DNA of 64,000 bases from JAIBJN01 sp963839745 (GCA_963839745.1 CAWIWC010000010.1:682001-746000); one strand, 5' to 3'; shown: positions 16,851 to 25,106, counted from the stretch's first letter. Numbers and translations: made by a program. The notes: a model not told the origin generated them from the sequence alone.

Positions 16851-19019
16851 TTGTTTCTCCGTTCCGTCAGAGTTCGGGGCTTCAAGTCATTCCCGGACCC
16901 GGTCGAGGTGCGCCTCGAGCCGGGCGTCGCCGTCGTCGTCGGCCCGAACGGGTCCGGCAAGTCGAACGTGGCCGACGCGATCGTCTGGGCGGCAGGGAGC
17001 CTGAGCCCGACCGAGCTGCGCGCCGAGCGCCCCGATGACGTCCTCTACGCGGGGACGAAGAACAAGCCCGCGGCCGACTGGTGCGAGGTCGAGCTGCTCT
17101 TCGACAACGAGGCCGGCGACGGGCCGCTCGACGTGGCCGAGCTCTCGGTCGTGCGCCGGCTGCACCGCGGGGGCGAGGGCGAGTACCTCGTCAACCGGGC
17201 GCGCGTGCGCCGGACCGACGTCGTCGAGCTGCTGGCCGACATCGGGCTCGCGGGCGAGAAGCACTCCATCATCGGCCAGGGCCGCGTCGAGGAGATCCTC
17301 GCCTCGAAGCCCCACGAGCGGCGCGCGCTCGTCGAGGAGGCCGCCGGGCTCGGGAAGTTCAAGCGGCGGCGCCACCGCGCGGAGCTGAAGCTCGCGCGGG
17401 TCGAAACCCAGACGGAGCGGGCACGCGACCTCGAGGACGAGGTGCGCAAGCGCCTGCGGCCGCTCGCGCTCCAGGCGACCGCCGCCGAGCGCGCCGAGAA
17501 GCTCGCGGGCGAGATCGACATCCTGAAGACGCGGCTTGCCGCGGCCGAGCTCGAGCGCATCGAGCGCCGGCTGGCCGAGGTGGACGAGCGGATGACCTCG
17601 GCGACCCAGGATCGCCGCCGACACGACGAGCGGCTGGAAGGCGTGCTCCAGGAGCGGCGCAAGGCCGAGGACGGGCTGGCGGAGGCCGCCGGCAAGCACG
17701 AGCAGGCGACCGCGGCGCTCTACCGGCTCCGGAGCGCCGTCGAGCGCCTCGAGCTTCGGCGCGAGCGCGCGGAGGAGACCGCCGCGAGCCTGAAGGCCGA
17801 CGCCGAGCGGCCCCGCTTGCGGGCCGCGCCCAAGCCGCCGAGCTACGAGCGGGCCCTGGCGGCCGCGAGCGCGTGGGCGCCCGAGCAGGTCGAGCTCGGG
17901 GAGGCCGTGAAGCGCCTGGAGGAGGCACAGCGCGAGCGCCGGGACGCATTGGTCGCGCTCTCGGGCGGGGAGAGCTGGTTCGCGGCCGATGCGGCGGCGG
18001 CCGCACCCGAGCCGGAGCAGGCGACGCGCGAGGACCGGCTGCTGGCGCTTGCGGGCATCGCGGAGCGCACCGCCGAGGCTCTCGGAGCCTGCGTGCGGAC
18101 AGCCGGCCGGCTGGAGCCGGCGCTGCGGGCGCGCGTGGACGCGGGCGGCAGCAGGGCGGGCGAGCTCGGGGAGGAGCTCCGCCGGCTCGGAGGCTGGGAG
18201 TCGGAGCTGCGCCGGGCCGCTGCCGAGGCGGCCGAGCGGCTCTCTGCGATCGGGATCGAGCGCGCGCGGCTGGAGGCCGAGCAGGAGGAGGTGCTGCGCC
18301 GGCTCCCGGAGGACGCCGAGGCCGAGGCGCTCGAAGACGAGGAGGCTGACGCGCTCCGTGTGCAGCTCGAGCGGCTCGAGCGGCGGCGCGAGGCGCTCGG
18401 GCAGGTCAACCCGCTGGCGGCGGAGGAGCACGCCCGTGAGAAGGAGCGGCTGGAGGAGCTGACGGAGCAGCGGGAGGACCTCGAGCGCTCGCTCGCGGAG
18501 CTCGAGGCGCTTCGCGACGAGCTCTCGGAGACGGTCGAGCGGCGCTTCGAGGAGACGCTCGGGGAGGTCGAGCGCCACTTCGAGGAGGTGGCGGGAACCC
18601 TCTTCCCGGGCGGCCGCGGCCGCATCATCAGGGTGGAGGGCGACGAGGACGAGGAGCCCGGGATCGAGATCGAGCTCCAGCCGGCAGGCAAGCGCATCAC
18701 GCGGCTCTCGCTCCTTTCCGGCGGCGAGAAGGCGCTGGGCGCCATCTCGTTCCTGTTCGCGCTCTTCCTCGCGCGCCCGTGCCCGTTCTACCTCCTGGAC
18801 GAGGTCGAGGCGGCTCTCGACGACGCGAACATCAGCCGCTTCACGGAGCTGCTGCGCCGGTTCTCCGACCGTGCGCAGTTCATCGTGGTCACGCACCAGA
18901 AGAGGACGATCGAGGCCGCCGATATCCTCTACGGCGTGACGATGGGCGAGGACGGGATCTCTCAGGTCGTGTCGAAGCGCCTCGCCGGCGAGCCCGAAGC
19001 GCAGGCGCTCAGCGCGTGA
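16851..19019 (+). CDS. smc: SMC-family chromosome segregation ATPase, unusually short
   Basis: SMC proteins organise chromosomes. The N-terminal head has FKSFPDPVEVRLEPG and Walker A GPNGSGKSNVADAI near residue 32. The C-terminal head has the signature LSLLSGGEKALGA near residue 620 and Walker B FYLLDEVEAALDD near residue 650. The product from TTG 16851 is only 722 residues, against about 1,150-1,200 for usual bacterial SMC. Coiled coil occupies residues 180-310 and 460-590. Between them a short segment (about 315-460) replaces the usual 150-200 residue hinge and lacks its glycine-rich motif. It precedes ftsY with a GTGA overlap, a standard smc-ftsY order. Confidence 0.9.
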   Translation: MFLRSVRVRGFKSFPDPVEVRLEPGVAVVVGPNGSGKSNVADAIVWAAGSLSPTELRAERPDDVLYAGTKNKPAADWCEVELLFDNEAGDGPLDVAELSVVRRLHRGGEGEYLVNRARVRRTDVVELLADIGLAGEKHSIIGQGRVEEILASKPHERRALVEEAAGLGKFKRRRHRAELKLARVETQTERARDLEDEVRKRLRPLALQATAAERAEKLAGEIDILKTRLAAAELERIERRLAEVDERMTSATQDRRRHDERLEGVLQERRKAEDGLAEAAGKHEQATAALYRLRSAVERLELRRERAEETAASLKADAERPRLRAAPKPPSYERALAAASAWAPEQVELGEAVKRLEEAQRERRDALVALSGGESWFAADAAAAAPEPEQATREDRLLALAGIAERTAEALGACVRTAGRLEPALRARVDAGGSRAGELGEELRRLGGWESELRRAAAEAAERLSAIGIERARLEAEQEEVLRRLPEDAEAEALEDEEADALRVQLERLERRREALGQVNPLAAEEHAREKERLEELTEQREDLERSLAELEALRDELSETVERRFEETLGEVERHFEEVAGTLFPGGRGRIIRVEGDEDEEPGIEIELQPAGKRITRLSLLSGGEKALGAISFLFALFLARPCPFYLLDEVEAALDDANISRFTELLRRFSDRAQFIVVTHQKRTIEAADILYGVTMGEDGISQVVSKRLAGEPEAQALSA

Positions 19020-19975
19020 CGCGCACCTGGGCGGAGTTTCTAGGCGACGACGACGTCGCCCCCGCCGCCGACGAGGAGAAGGGGCGGGGCTGGTTCGGGC
19101 GCCTGCGCGAGTCGCTGTCGTCGAGCCGGCAGGCGCTGACTCGCGAGCTCCTCTTCGACCCGAGCGACGAGGAGGCCTGGGAGCGGGTCGAGGAGGCGCT
19201 GATCGCGGCCGACTGCGGCGTGCCTGCGACCGTCGAGATCGTGCAGCGCCTCGAAGCCCGGGAGCCTGCGAGCCAGGCCGACCTGCTCGAAGGCCTGGAG
19301 GCCGTCCTGACGGACATGGTCACCGTCGAAGGCCAGGAGCGGCTCGCGCTCGACGGGCAGCCGACCGTCGTGCTCGTCGTCGGCGTCAACGGCACGGGCA
19401 AGACGACCACGATCGGCAAGCTCGCGCACCGGCTCGGCGAGTCGAGGCGATCGGTCGTGCTGGCCGCAGCCGACACGTTCCGGGCGGCCGCGGAGGAGCA
19501 GCTCGAGATCTGGGCCGGCCGCGCAGGGGCAGACTTCGTGGGCTCGCAGCGCGGCGCGGACGCCGCCGCAGTCGCCTTCGACGCCATCTCCGCGGCCGAG
19601 GCGCGCGGGCGCGACGTCGTCGTCGTGGACACGGCCGGGCGGCTCCACACGCAGACGAACCTGATGGAAGAGCTGGCCAAGGTGCGGCGGGTGATCGCGG
19701 GAAAGCTGGAGGGCGCGCCGCACGAGACGCTGCTCGTCCTCGACGCGACCACCGGCCAGAACGGGCTCCGCCAGGCGAAGCTCTTCGACGAGGCGGTCGG
19801 CCTGACGGGCATCGCGCTCACGAAGCTCGACGGCACGGCCAAGGGTGGCGTCGCCGTCGCGGTCACCCAGGAGCTCGGCCTGCCGGTCAAGCTCGTCGGC
19901 GTCGGGGAGACGCTCGACGATCTCCAGCCGTTCGACCCCGCCGACTTCGCGCGGGCGCTCGTCGGCGGCGAATAG
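19016..19975 (+). CDS. ftsY: Signal recognition particle receptor FtsY
   Basis: FtsY docks ribosome-SRP complexes at the membrane. The 319-residue protein has a short acidic A region, a four-helix N domain, and an SRP GTPase G domain: GVNGTGKTTTIGK near residue 123, DTFRAAAEEQLE, DTAGRLHTQTNLMEEL and TKLDGTAKGGVA. GTG 19016 overlaps the smc TGA. A hairpin terminator follows 20 bases after the stop. Confidence 0.96.
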   Translation: MTRTWAEFLGDDDVAPAADEEKGRGWFGRLRESLSSSRQALTRELLFDPSDEEAWERVEEALIAADCGVPATVEIVQRLEAREPASQADLLEGLEAVLTDMVTVEGQERLALDGQPTVVLVVGVNGTGKTTTIGKLAHRLGESRRSVVLAAADTFRAAAEEQLEIWAGRAGADFVGSQRGADAAAVAFDAISAAEARGRDVVVVDTAGRLHTQTNLMEELAKVRRVIAGKLEGAPHETLLVLDATTGQNGLRQAKLFDEAVGLTGIALTKLDGTAKGGVAVAVTQELGLPVKLVGVGETLDDLQPFDPADFARALVGGE

Positions 19976-19994
19976 GCCCACTCACGACACCGCG

Positions 19995-20020
19995 CCGCGC
20001 GCAATTCGCGCGGATTTCCT
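19995..20020 (+). terminator. Intrinsic terminator after ftsY
   Basis: Stem CCGCGCG / CGCGCGG with a CAATT loop at 19995-20013, then ATTTCCT. A second hairpin (TCGGGG..CCCCGA, about 20034-20049) follows and may serve the convergent dodecin gene. Confidence 0.6.
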
Positions 20021-20106
20021 CGTTAGGCTCGAATCGGGGGGCGCCCCGACCGCTCAGGCCTAGGTTGGAAAGGACATGGCCTGAACGGGCGGAGCGACCG
20101 ACGCGT

Positions 20107-20313
20107 CTACCGCTCGATGCCGAACGCGATGTTCACGGTCGTGCGGTACATCGTGATGCTGTCGCCGCTGACCTCGCAGCTCATCGACACGACGTCGGCG
20201 CCCGTGATGCCGCGGACGGTCTTCGCCGCTTCCTTCACGGCCACGTCGGCCGCCTTGGCGAAGCTCTCCGGGTGATTCCCGATCACGGTGATGACCTTGG
20301 CGATATCGGACAT
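20107..20313 (-). CDS. Dodecin
   Basis: A 68-residue dodecin, a hollow dodecamer that stores flavins or CoA. It starts SDIAKVITVIGNHPESFAKA and contains KTVRGITGADV, the fold of family members. A strong Shine-Dalgarno AAGGAGG lies 7 bases before ATG 20313. It is a minus-strand gene placed between ftsY and ffh, opposing both. It may buffer flavin made by the rib genes at the window start, but that link is inference. Confidence 0.92.
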   Translation of the reverse strand: MSDIAKVITVIGNHPESFAKAADVAVKEAAKTVRGITGADVVSMSCEVSGDSITMYRTTVNIAFGIER

Positions 20314-20353
20314 TCCTCGTCCTCCTTCGGTCGGAGTGGAAAAACCACACGGC

Positions 20354-20359
20354 TACACT
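20354..20359 (+). promoter_or_regulatory. ffh -10 (TACACT)
   Basis: TACACT ends 12 bases before the ffh ATG, implying a leader of only about 5 bases. No Shine-Dalgarno is present. Confidence 0.45.
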
Positions 20360-20371
20360 TCCCGCCGGCCC

Positions 20372-21709
20372 ATGTTTGACACGCTTTCCGACAAGCTTCA
20401 GGCGGCTCTCGGCGATCTGCGGAGCCGCGGCGTCCTCACCGAGGAGGACCTTTCGGGCGCCATGCGCGAGATTCGCCTCGCGCTGCTCGAGGCCGACGTC
20501 AACTTCAAGGTCGTGAAGGAATTCGTCGCCCGCGTGAAGGAGCGCGCCCTCGGCACGGACGTCACGAAGAGCCTGACGCCGGGCCAGGAGGTCGTGAAGA
20601 TCGTCCACGAGGAGCTGACGGAGCTGATGGGCTCAGGAGGCTCGAAGCTCGCGTTCTCCGGACGGCCGCCCACGGTGATCCTGCTCGCCGGCCTGCAGGG
20701 CTCCGGTAAGACCACCGCCGCGGCCAAGCTGGCCCTGCTGCTGCGCAAGACAGAGAACAAGTCGCCGGCGCTCGTCGCCGCCGATCTCCAGCGGCCGGCC
20801 GCGATCGACCAGCTGGAGCAGCTCGGCAAGCAGATCCAGATCCCCGTCTTCCTCGACCGGACGACGAAGGACGCGGTCGCGGTCGCGCGCCACGGGATCG
20901 AGCAGGCCCAGGCGCAGGGCCGCGACGTGGTCATCGTCGACACCGCGGGCCGCCTCCAGATCGACGAGCCGCTGATGGAGGAGCTCGCCGCCATCCGCAA
21001 GCAGGTGAAGCCGCACAACGTGCTGCTCGTGCTCGACTCCATGACGGGCCAGGAGGCTGTCGGCGTCGCCGAGGCGTTCGCGGAGCGGGTCGACTTCGAC
21101 GGCGTCGTCCTCACCAAGCTCGACGGCGACGCGCGCGGAGGCGCGGCGCTCTCCGTCAAGGCGGTCACCGGCAAGCCGATCAAGCTCGCGTCGACCGGGG
21201 AGAAGCTGGACCAGCTCGAGTACTTCCATCCCGACCGCATGGCGTCGCGGATTCTCGGGATGGGCGACGTGCTCACGCTCATCGAGCGCGCCGAGGCGGC
21301 CGCGGAGGTGGACGAGCAGGAGGAGATGGAGCGCCGGCTCCGCGCCGGCCAGTTCACGTTCGACGACTTCCTCCAGAGCTACAAAATGATGCGGCGCATG
21401 GGGTCGCTGAAGTCGGTGGTCGGGCTCATTCCCGGCCTCGGCAAGCAGCTGCAGGGCGTCAACATCGACGACCGGGAGCTGGGCCGCGTGGAGGCGATCG
21501 TCCTCTCCATGACCCCGGACGAGCGCCGCCGGCCTGAGATCATCAACGGCACGCGCCGCGCCCGGATCGCCCAGGGCAGCGGCACGACCGTGCAGCAGGT
21601 CAACCAGCTCCTGAACGCACGCAAGCAGATGGCGAAAATGGTCAAGCAGATGGGGAAGGGCAAGATGCCCAACATCCAGTCGCTCGCGGCCTCGCAGCGG
21701 CGGCGCTGA
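20372..21709 (+). CDS. ffh: Signal recognition particle protein Ffh
   Basis: Ffh binds 4.5S RNA and nascent membrane proteins. The 445-residue product has the N domain (ALLEADVNFKVVKEFV), the GTPase motifs GLQGSGKTTAAAKLA near residue 107, DTAGRLQIDEPLMEEL and TKLDGDARGGAAL, and a methionine-rich M domain from about residue 325 to the end (MMRRMGSL, MAKMVKQMGKGKM). It heads the run of ribosome-related genes to trmD. Confidence 0.97.
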   Translation: MFDTLSDKLQAALGDLRSRGVLTEEDLSGAMREIRLALLEADVNFKVVKEFVARVKERALGTDVTKSLTPGQEVVKIVHEELTELMGSGGSKLAFSGRPPTVILLAGLQGSGKTTAAAKLALLLRKTENKSPALVAADLQRPAAIDQLEQLGKQIQIPVFLDRTTKDAVAVARHGIEQAQAQGRDVVIVDTAGRLQIDEPLMEELAAIRKQVKPHNVLLVLDSMTGQEAVGVAEAFAERVDFDGVVLTKLDGDARGGAALSVKAVTGKPIKLASTGEKLDQLEYFHPDRMASRILGMGDVLTLIERAEAAAEVDEQEEMERRLRAGQFTFDDFLQSYKMMRRMGSLKSVVGLIPGLGKQLQGVNIDDRELGRVEAIVLSMTPDERRRPEIINGTRRARIAQGSGTTVQQVNQLLNARKQMAKMVKQMGKGKMPNIQSLAASQRRR

Positions 21710-21728
21710 CACGGAACGAAAGGACGGA

Positions 21729-21968
21729 ATGGCAACTCGCATCAGACTGGCCCGCGTGGGCTCGAAGAAGAACCCGATCTACCGGGTCGTCGTCGCCGAC
21801 GGGCGCTCGCCGCGGGACGGCCGCTTCATCGAGATCGTGGGCCGCTACAACCCGCAGACCGACCCGTCGACGATCGACCTCGACGCGGACAAGATCCAGG
21901 ACTGGATCTCCAAGGGCGCGCAGCCGAGCGACAGGGTGAAGCGCCTCATGAAGGCCCAGGGGATCTAG
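21729..21968 (+). CDS. rpsP: 30S ribosomal protein S16
   Basis: A 79-residue small-subunit protein with the start IRLARVGSKKNPIYRVVVAD and the following GRFIEIVGRYNP. An AGGAC-type purine run precedes ATG 21729. The TAG stop overlaps the GTG of khpA by one base. The order ffh-rpsP-khpA-rimM-trmD is classic. Confidence 0.97.
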   Translation: MATRIRLARVGSKKNPIYRVVVADGRSPRDGRFIEIVGRYNPQTDPSTIDLDADKIQDWISKGAQPSDRVKRLMKAQGI

Positions 21969-22204
21969 TGGAGGAGCTCCTCGCCTATCTGGCGCGGAAC
22001 CTCGTCGACCGGCCGGACGAGGTGCGCGTGGAGCGGACGGAGCGCGACGGCGCCATCGTCCTGCGGCTGCACGTGGCCGAGGAGGACATCGGCAAGGTGA
22101 TCGGCCGGCAGGGACGCATCGCGCGCGCCCTTCGAACGCTCGTGCGCGCGAGCGGTGGGCGCCGCCAGGAGCGCGCGCTCCTCGAGATCGTTGACGCCCG
22201 CTGA
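21968..22204 (+). CDS. khpA: KH-domain RNA-binding protein KhpA
   Basis: A 78-residue single KH domain. The GxxG RNA-binding loop appears as IGKVIGRQGRIARALRTL near residues 39-56. KhpA binds RNA with KhpB and affects cell division and envelope growth in Gram-positive bacteria. GTG 21968 shares a base with the rpsP stop. RimM probably starts inside its 3' end. Confidence 0.94.
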   Translation: MEELLAYLARNLVDRPDEVRVERTERDGAIVLRLHVAEEDIGKVIGRQGRIARALRTLVRASGGRRQERALLEIVDAR

Positions 22205-22679
22205 CGAGGCGGGTGGAGACCGCTGGGTGGGGGTCGGCCGCGTCGGCCGTCCGCACGGCCTCGCGGGCGCCTTCGTGGTCGAGGACGCGAGCGACGAGCC
22301 CGAGCGGTTCGCGGAAGGCGCGACCGTGTACGTCGAGCGCGAGCCTGCGACGGTGGTCGAATCGAAGACGGCCGGAGGGCGCGTGGTGGTCCGCCTCGAC
22401 CGGACCGTGCGCCGCGGCGCTGTGCTCGAGCTGCCTGAGCGGGAGCTCCCGCCCGCGGGCGAGGACGCGTTCTACGTCTACCAGCTTGTCGGCCTGACCG
22501 TGGAGGAGGAGGGAGGCCGCGTCCTCGGGCGCGTGAAGGACGTGACGCCCGGCGTGGCGAACGACGTGCTCGAGCTCGAGGGCGGGATCGCGCTTCCGAT
22601 GGTTGAGGACTGCGTCCGTGCGGTCGATCTGGAGGAAGGCCGGATCGTGGTCGCTCCCGGCTTCGTGGCCGAAAGCTAA
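22191..22679 (+). CDS. rimM: Ribosome maturation factor RimM
   Basis: RimM aids assembly of the 30S head near S19. The N-terminal domain starts with VGVGRVGRPHGLAGAFVVED. The C-terminal PRC-barrel begins near residue 85 (AFYVYQLVGLTV) and contains DVTPGVANDVLEL and ALPMVEDCVRAVDL. TTG 22191 gives 162 residues and overlaps khpA by 14 bases; GTG 22227 is an alternative that still keeps the conserved start. Confidence 0.93.
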   Translation: MTPADEAGGDRWVGVGRVGRPHGLAGAFVVEDASDEPERFAEGATVYVEREPATVVESKTAGGRVVVRLDRTVRRGAVLELPERELPPAGEDAFYVYQLVGLTVEEEGGRVLGRVKDVTPGVANDVLELEGGIALPMVEDCVRAVDLEEGRIVVAPGFVAES

Positions 22680-22691
22680 TCTCGAACGCTG

Positions 22692-23945
22692 ATGCAAATC
22701 GACGTCTTCACCCTCCTGCCCCATGCCTTCTCCTGGCTCACCGAGCAGCGGCCGCTCGCCGCGGTGCTCGGCTCCGAGCTGGAGCTCAAGCTCCTCAACT
22801 ATCGTGACTTCACGCCGCTCTCCGGCGGGCAGGTGGACGACGAGCCATACGGCGGCGGCGCGGGCATGGTGCTGCGCGTGGACGTCGTCTACGCGGCCCT
22901 GGAGGCCGTGTACGGCGCCGAGCGCGACCGCCGTGTGATCGCGTTCTCCCCGCAGGGGCGCCAGCTCGACCAGCCGCTGGTCGACGAGCTTGCGGGCGAG
23001 GAGGCGCTGACGCTTCTCTCGGCTCGCTTCGAGGGGTTCGACGAGCGGATCCTCGAGCACGTGGCGACGGACGTCGTCTCGATCGGGCCCTACGTCCTCT
23101 CCGGCGGCGAGCTGCCGGCCATGGTCGTCCTCGATGCCGTCGCCCGACGGCTGCCCGGGGCGATCCGCGAGGAGAGCGCGGCGGTCGAGAGCTTCTCGGA
23201 CGCCCTCGAGGGTGGCCTGGAGTTCCCGCACTACACCCGGCCCGCCGAGTTCCGCGGGTGGCGCGTGCCGGACATTCTTCTGTCCGGGAATCACGCGCTC
23301 ATCGAGCGCTGGCGTCAGCGAGCGGAGCAGGGAGCGGTCGGTTTCGTGAGGGGGCCGCTCGACCGCATTACGGGGTCGCTGCCGGCGCCGTGGGACACGG
23401 TCGTCGACTGGGTGCTGACGATCACGATCGCCGTCGCCGCCGTGCTGGCGATCAAGGCCTGGGTCGTGAACCCGTACCGGATCCCTTCGTCCTCGATGGA
23501 ACCGACGCTCCACTGCGCCGCGCCCGAGATCGGCTGCCAGGCGGGCGCCTCCGACCGCGTGCTCGCGAACCGCTTCATCTACCGCTTCCGCGACCCGGAG
23601 CGCGGGGACATCGTCGTCTTCGACGTTCCCGAGCGCGCGCTCGAGCAGTGTGGCGCCACCGGCACCTTCGTCAAGCGACTCGTGGCGCTTCCGGGCGACA
23701 CGATCGGCCAGCAGGGTGGTGTGCTGCGGGTGAACGGGGAGGCCGTCCAGGAGCCCTATCTGAACGGCGGCCCGAGGGGCGGCAACTTCGCGCAGAGGCG
23801 TCTCGGCGACGACGAATACTTCATGATGGGCGACAACCGCGGCCAGTCATGCGACAGCCGCGATTGGGGACCTGTGAATCGCGACGACCTGATCGGACCG
23901 GTGTTTGCCGTCTACTGGCCGCTGACGCGGCTCGGCCTGCGGTAG
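22692..23945 (+). CDS. trmD: TrmD tRNA methyltransferase, read in frame into signal peptidase I
   Basis: TrmD makes m1G37 in tRNA. Residues 1-215 are a full TrmD: MQIDVFTLLPHAF, DEPYGGGAGMVLR near residue 55, the SAM knot SIGPYVLSGGELPAMVVLDAV near residue 132, and HYTRPAEFRGWRVPDILLSGNH. The frame then runs without a stop into a complete signal peptidase I (residues 219-417). Removing one base near 23316-23322 gives instead a TrmD end at TGA 23347-23349, overlapping a GTG start for lepB at 23346. Since single extra bases are common in this window, the fusion is probably an artefact. Confidence 0.9.
   Translation: MQIDVFTLLPHAFSWLTEQRPLAAVLGSELELKLLNYRDFTPLSGGQVDDEPYGGGAGMVLRVDVVYAALEAVYGAERDRRVIAFSPQGRQLDQPLVDELAGEEALTLLSARFEGFDERILEHVATDVVSIGPYVLSGGELPAMVVLDAVARRLPGAIREESAAVESFSDALEGGLEFPHYTRPAEFRGWRVPDILLSGNHALIERWRQRAEQGAVGFVRGPLDRITGSLPAPWDTVVDWVLTITIAVAAVLAIKAWVVNPYRIPSSSMEPTLHCAAPEIGCQAGASDRVLANRFIYRFRDPERGDIVVFDVPERALEQCGATGTFVKRLVALPGDTIGQQGGVLRVNGEAVQEPYLNGGPRGGNFAQRRLGDDEYFMMGDNRGQSCDSRDWGPVNRDDLIGPVFAVYWPLTRLGLR
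23346..23945 (+). CDS. lepB: Signal peptidase I, first copy
   Basis: Type I signal peptidase removes leader peptides outside the membrane. If started at GTG 23346 it is 199 residues with one N-terminal membrane helix (VVDWVLTITIAVAAVLAIKA), the catalytic serine in PSSSMEPTL, the general-base lysine in GTFVKRLVALPGD, and the box E motif MGDNRGQSCDSRDWG. As read, the frame is continuous with trmD upstream. A second copy follows in the same frame right after its TAG stop. Confidence 0.88.
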   Translation: MRGPLDRITGSLPAPWDTVVDWVLTITIAVAAVLAIKAWVVNPYRIPSSSMEPTLHCAAPEIGCQAGASDRVLANRFIYRFRDPERGDIVVFDVPERALEQCGATGTFVKRLVALPGDTIGQQGGVLRVNGEAVQEPYLNGGPRGGNFAQRRLGDDEYFMMGDNRGQSCDSRDWGPVNRDDLIGPVFAVYWPLTRLGLR

Positions 23946-24551
23946 CAGGAGGCCGTCTTCCTCCGCAACCGGCTCGAATCGCTCCCCGATCCCTGGCCGA
24001 CTGTCGTCGACTGGGTCCTCACGATCGCCATCGCGATCGCGGCCGTGCTCGCCATCAAGGCGTGGGTGGTCAACCCGTACCGGATTCCGTCGTCGTCGAT
24101 GGAGCCGACGCTCCACTGCGCTGCGCCCGAGCCGGGGTGCCAGGCCGGGACGTCCGACCGCGTGCTCGCGAACCGGTTCATCTACCGGTTCACGGACCCG
24201 GATCGCGGCGACATCGTCGTGTTCGAGACTCCGCCGGAGGCGTCGAGGATCTGCCCGGGCCCGGGGGGTGTCTTCGTCAAGCGCCTGATCGGCCTCCCCG
24301 GCGACGAGCTCGAGATCCGCGGGGACCAGCTGTACGTGAACGGCGAGCCCTATCCGGAGCCATACCTGTTCGGCGGCGAGGTGGGCGAGGAGTTCGGCCC
24401 GATCACGGTGCCCGAGGACTCGTATTTCATGATGGGCGACAACCGGCTGCAGTCGTGTGACAGCCGCGAGTGGGGCGCCGTCCCGCGCGACAACCTGATC
24501 GGCCCCGTGTTCTCGCTGTACTGGCCGCCCCAGCGGATCGGGTTCCGCTAG
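23946..24551 (+). CDS. lepB: Signal peptidase I, second tandem copy (start unresolved)
   Basis: A close paralogue of the preceding gene, with very similar membrane helix, PSSSMEPTL catalytic serine, VFVKRLIGLPGD lysine and MGDNRLQSCDSREWG. Similarity reaches back to about 23961 (FLRNRLESLPDPWP), but the only ordinary start codons in frame are internal, such as GTG 24045, which would lose the membrane helix. The frame directly follows the TAG of copy one. An AGGAGG at 23947-23952 suggests a start near 23955, where the codon reads GTC; a base error or rare start is possible. The pair looks like a recent tandem duplication. Confidence 0.85.
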   Translation, partial: QEAVFLRNRLESLPDPWPTVVDWVLTIAIAIAAVLAIKAWVVNPYRIPSSSMEPTLHCAAPEPGCQAGTSDRVLANRFIYRFTDPDRGDIVVFETPPEASRICPGPGGVFVKRLIGLPGDELEIRGDQLYVNGEPYPEPYLFGGEVGEEFGPITVPEDSYFMMGDNRLQSCDSREWGAVPRDNLIGPVFSLYWPPQRIGFR

Positions 24552-24630
24552 CCGCTTCCGTCACGCTCACGTGCGCATTTCGGCACGGTTCGTGCGAAAC
24601 GCGCGCGTTCGGCCTGGTTACGCTCGAAGC

Positions 24631-24656
24631 GGAGGGAGGCCCGCGGCGGCCCCTCC
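24631..24656 (+). terminator. Hairpin after the lepB pair
   Basis: GGAGGGAGGCC pairs with GGCCCCTCC across a short GC loop. No T run follows, so its terminator role is tentative. The 200-base lepB-rplS gap holds no gene. Confidence 0.4.
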
Positions 24657-24718
24657 AGGAACATGTCCACAGAGGCCATGCCCGGCTGGCTGGTCGTGCC
24701 ATGCCCGCGAGGTTTCGC

Positions 24719-24750
24719 TAGCATTCCCGCGCGGCTTCGGCCGCCCTTTT
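24719..24750 (+). promoter_or_regulatory. rplS -10 (TAGCAT) and UUCG hairpin leader
   Basis: TAGCAT at 24719-24724 is followed by a perfect GCGGC-TTCG-GCCGC hairpin (24731-24744) and then CCTTTTC up to the ATG at 24752. A stem with a tetraloop and a T run just before a ribosomal protein start looks like an attenuator or a protein-binding leader. Function is inferred only from shape. Confidence 0.45.
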
Positions 24751-24751
24751 C

Positions 24752-25102
24752 ATGACGACGCCCATCGACATCCTCGAGCGCAAGCAGATGCGCGACGACA
24801 TCCCGCAGTTCAAGGCGGGCGACTCGGTTCGCGTGCACTTCCAGGTGATCGAGGGCCAGCGCCGACGCGTCCAGGTCTTCGAGGGCATCGTCATCAAGCG
24901 CCAGGGCGCCGGCGTCCGCGAGACCTTCACCGTCCGCAAGAACTCGTTCGGCGTGGGCGTCGAGCGAACGTTCCCGCTCCACTCGCCGAAGATCGACCGC
25001 ATCGAGGTCGGCGCGATCGGCGACGTGAACCGCGCCAAGCTGTACTACTTGCGCTCCAAGGTGGGCAAGAAGGCGCGCGTCCGCGAGAAGCAGCGGACCT
25101 AG
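24752..25102 (+). CDS. rplS: 50S ribosomal protein L19
   Basis: A 116-residue large-subunit protein near the 30S interface. It has FKAGDSVRVHFQVIEGQRRR, FEGIVIKRQGAGVRETFTVR and the end AKLYYLRSKVGKKARVREK, all typical. It has its own promoter region and is followed by the rnhB -10 element five bases after the stop. Confidence 0.97.
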   Translation: MTTPIDILERKQMRDDIPQFKAGDSVRVHFQVIEGQRRRVQVFEGIVIKRQGAGVRETFTVRKNSFGVGVERTFPLHSPKIDRIEVGAIGDVNRAKLYYLRSKVGKKARVREKQRT

Positions 25103-25106
25103 TCGA

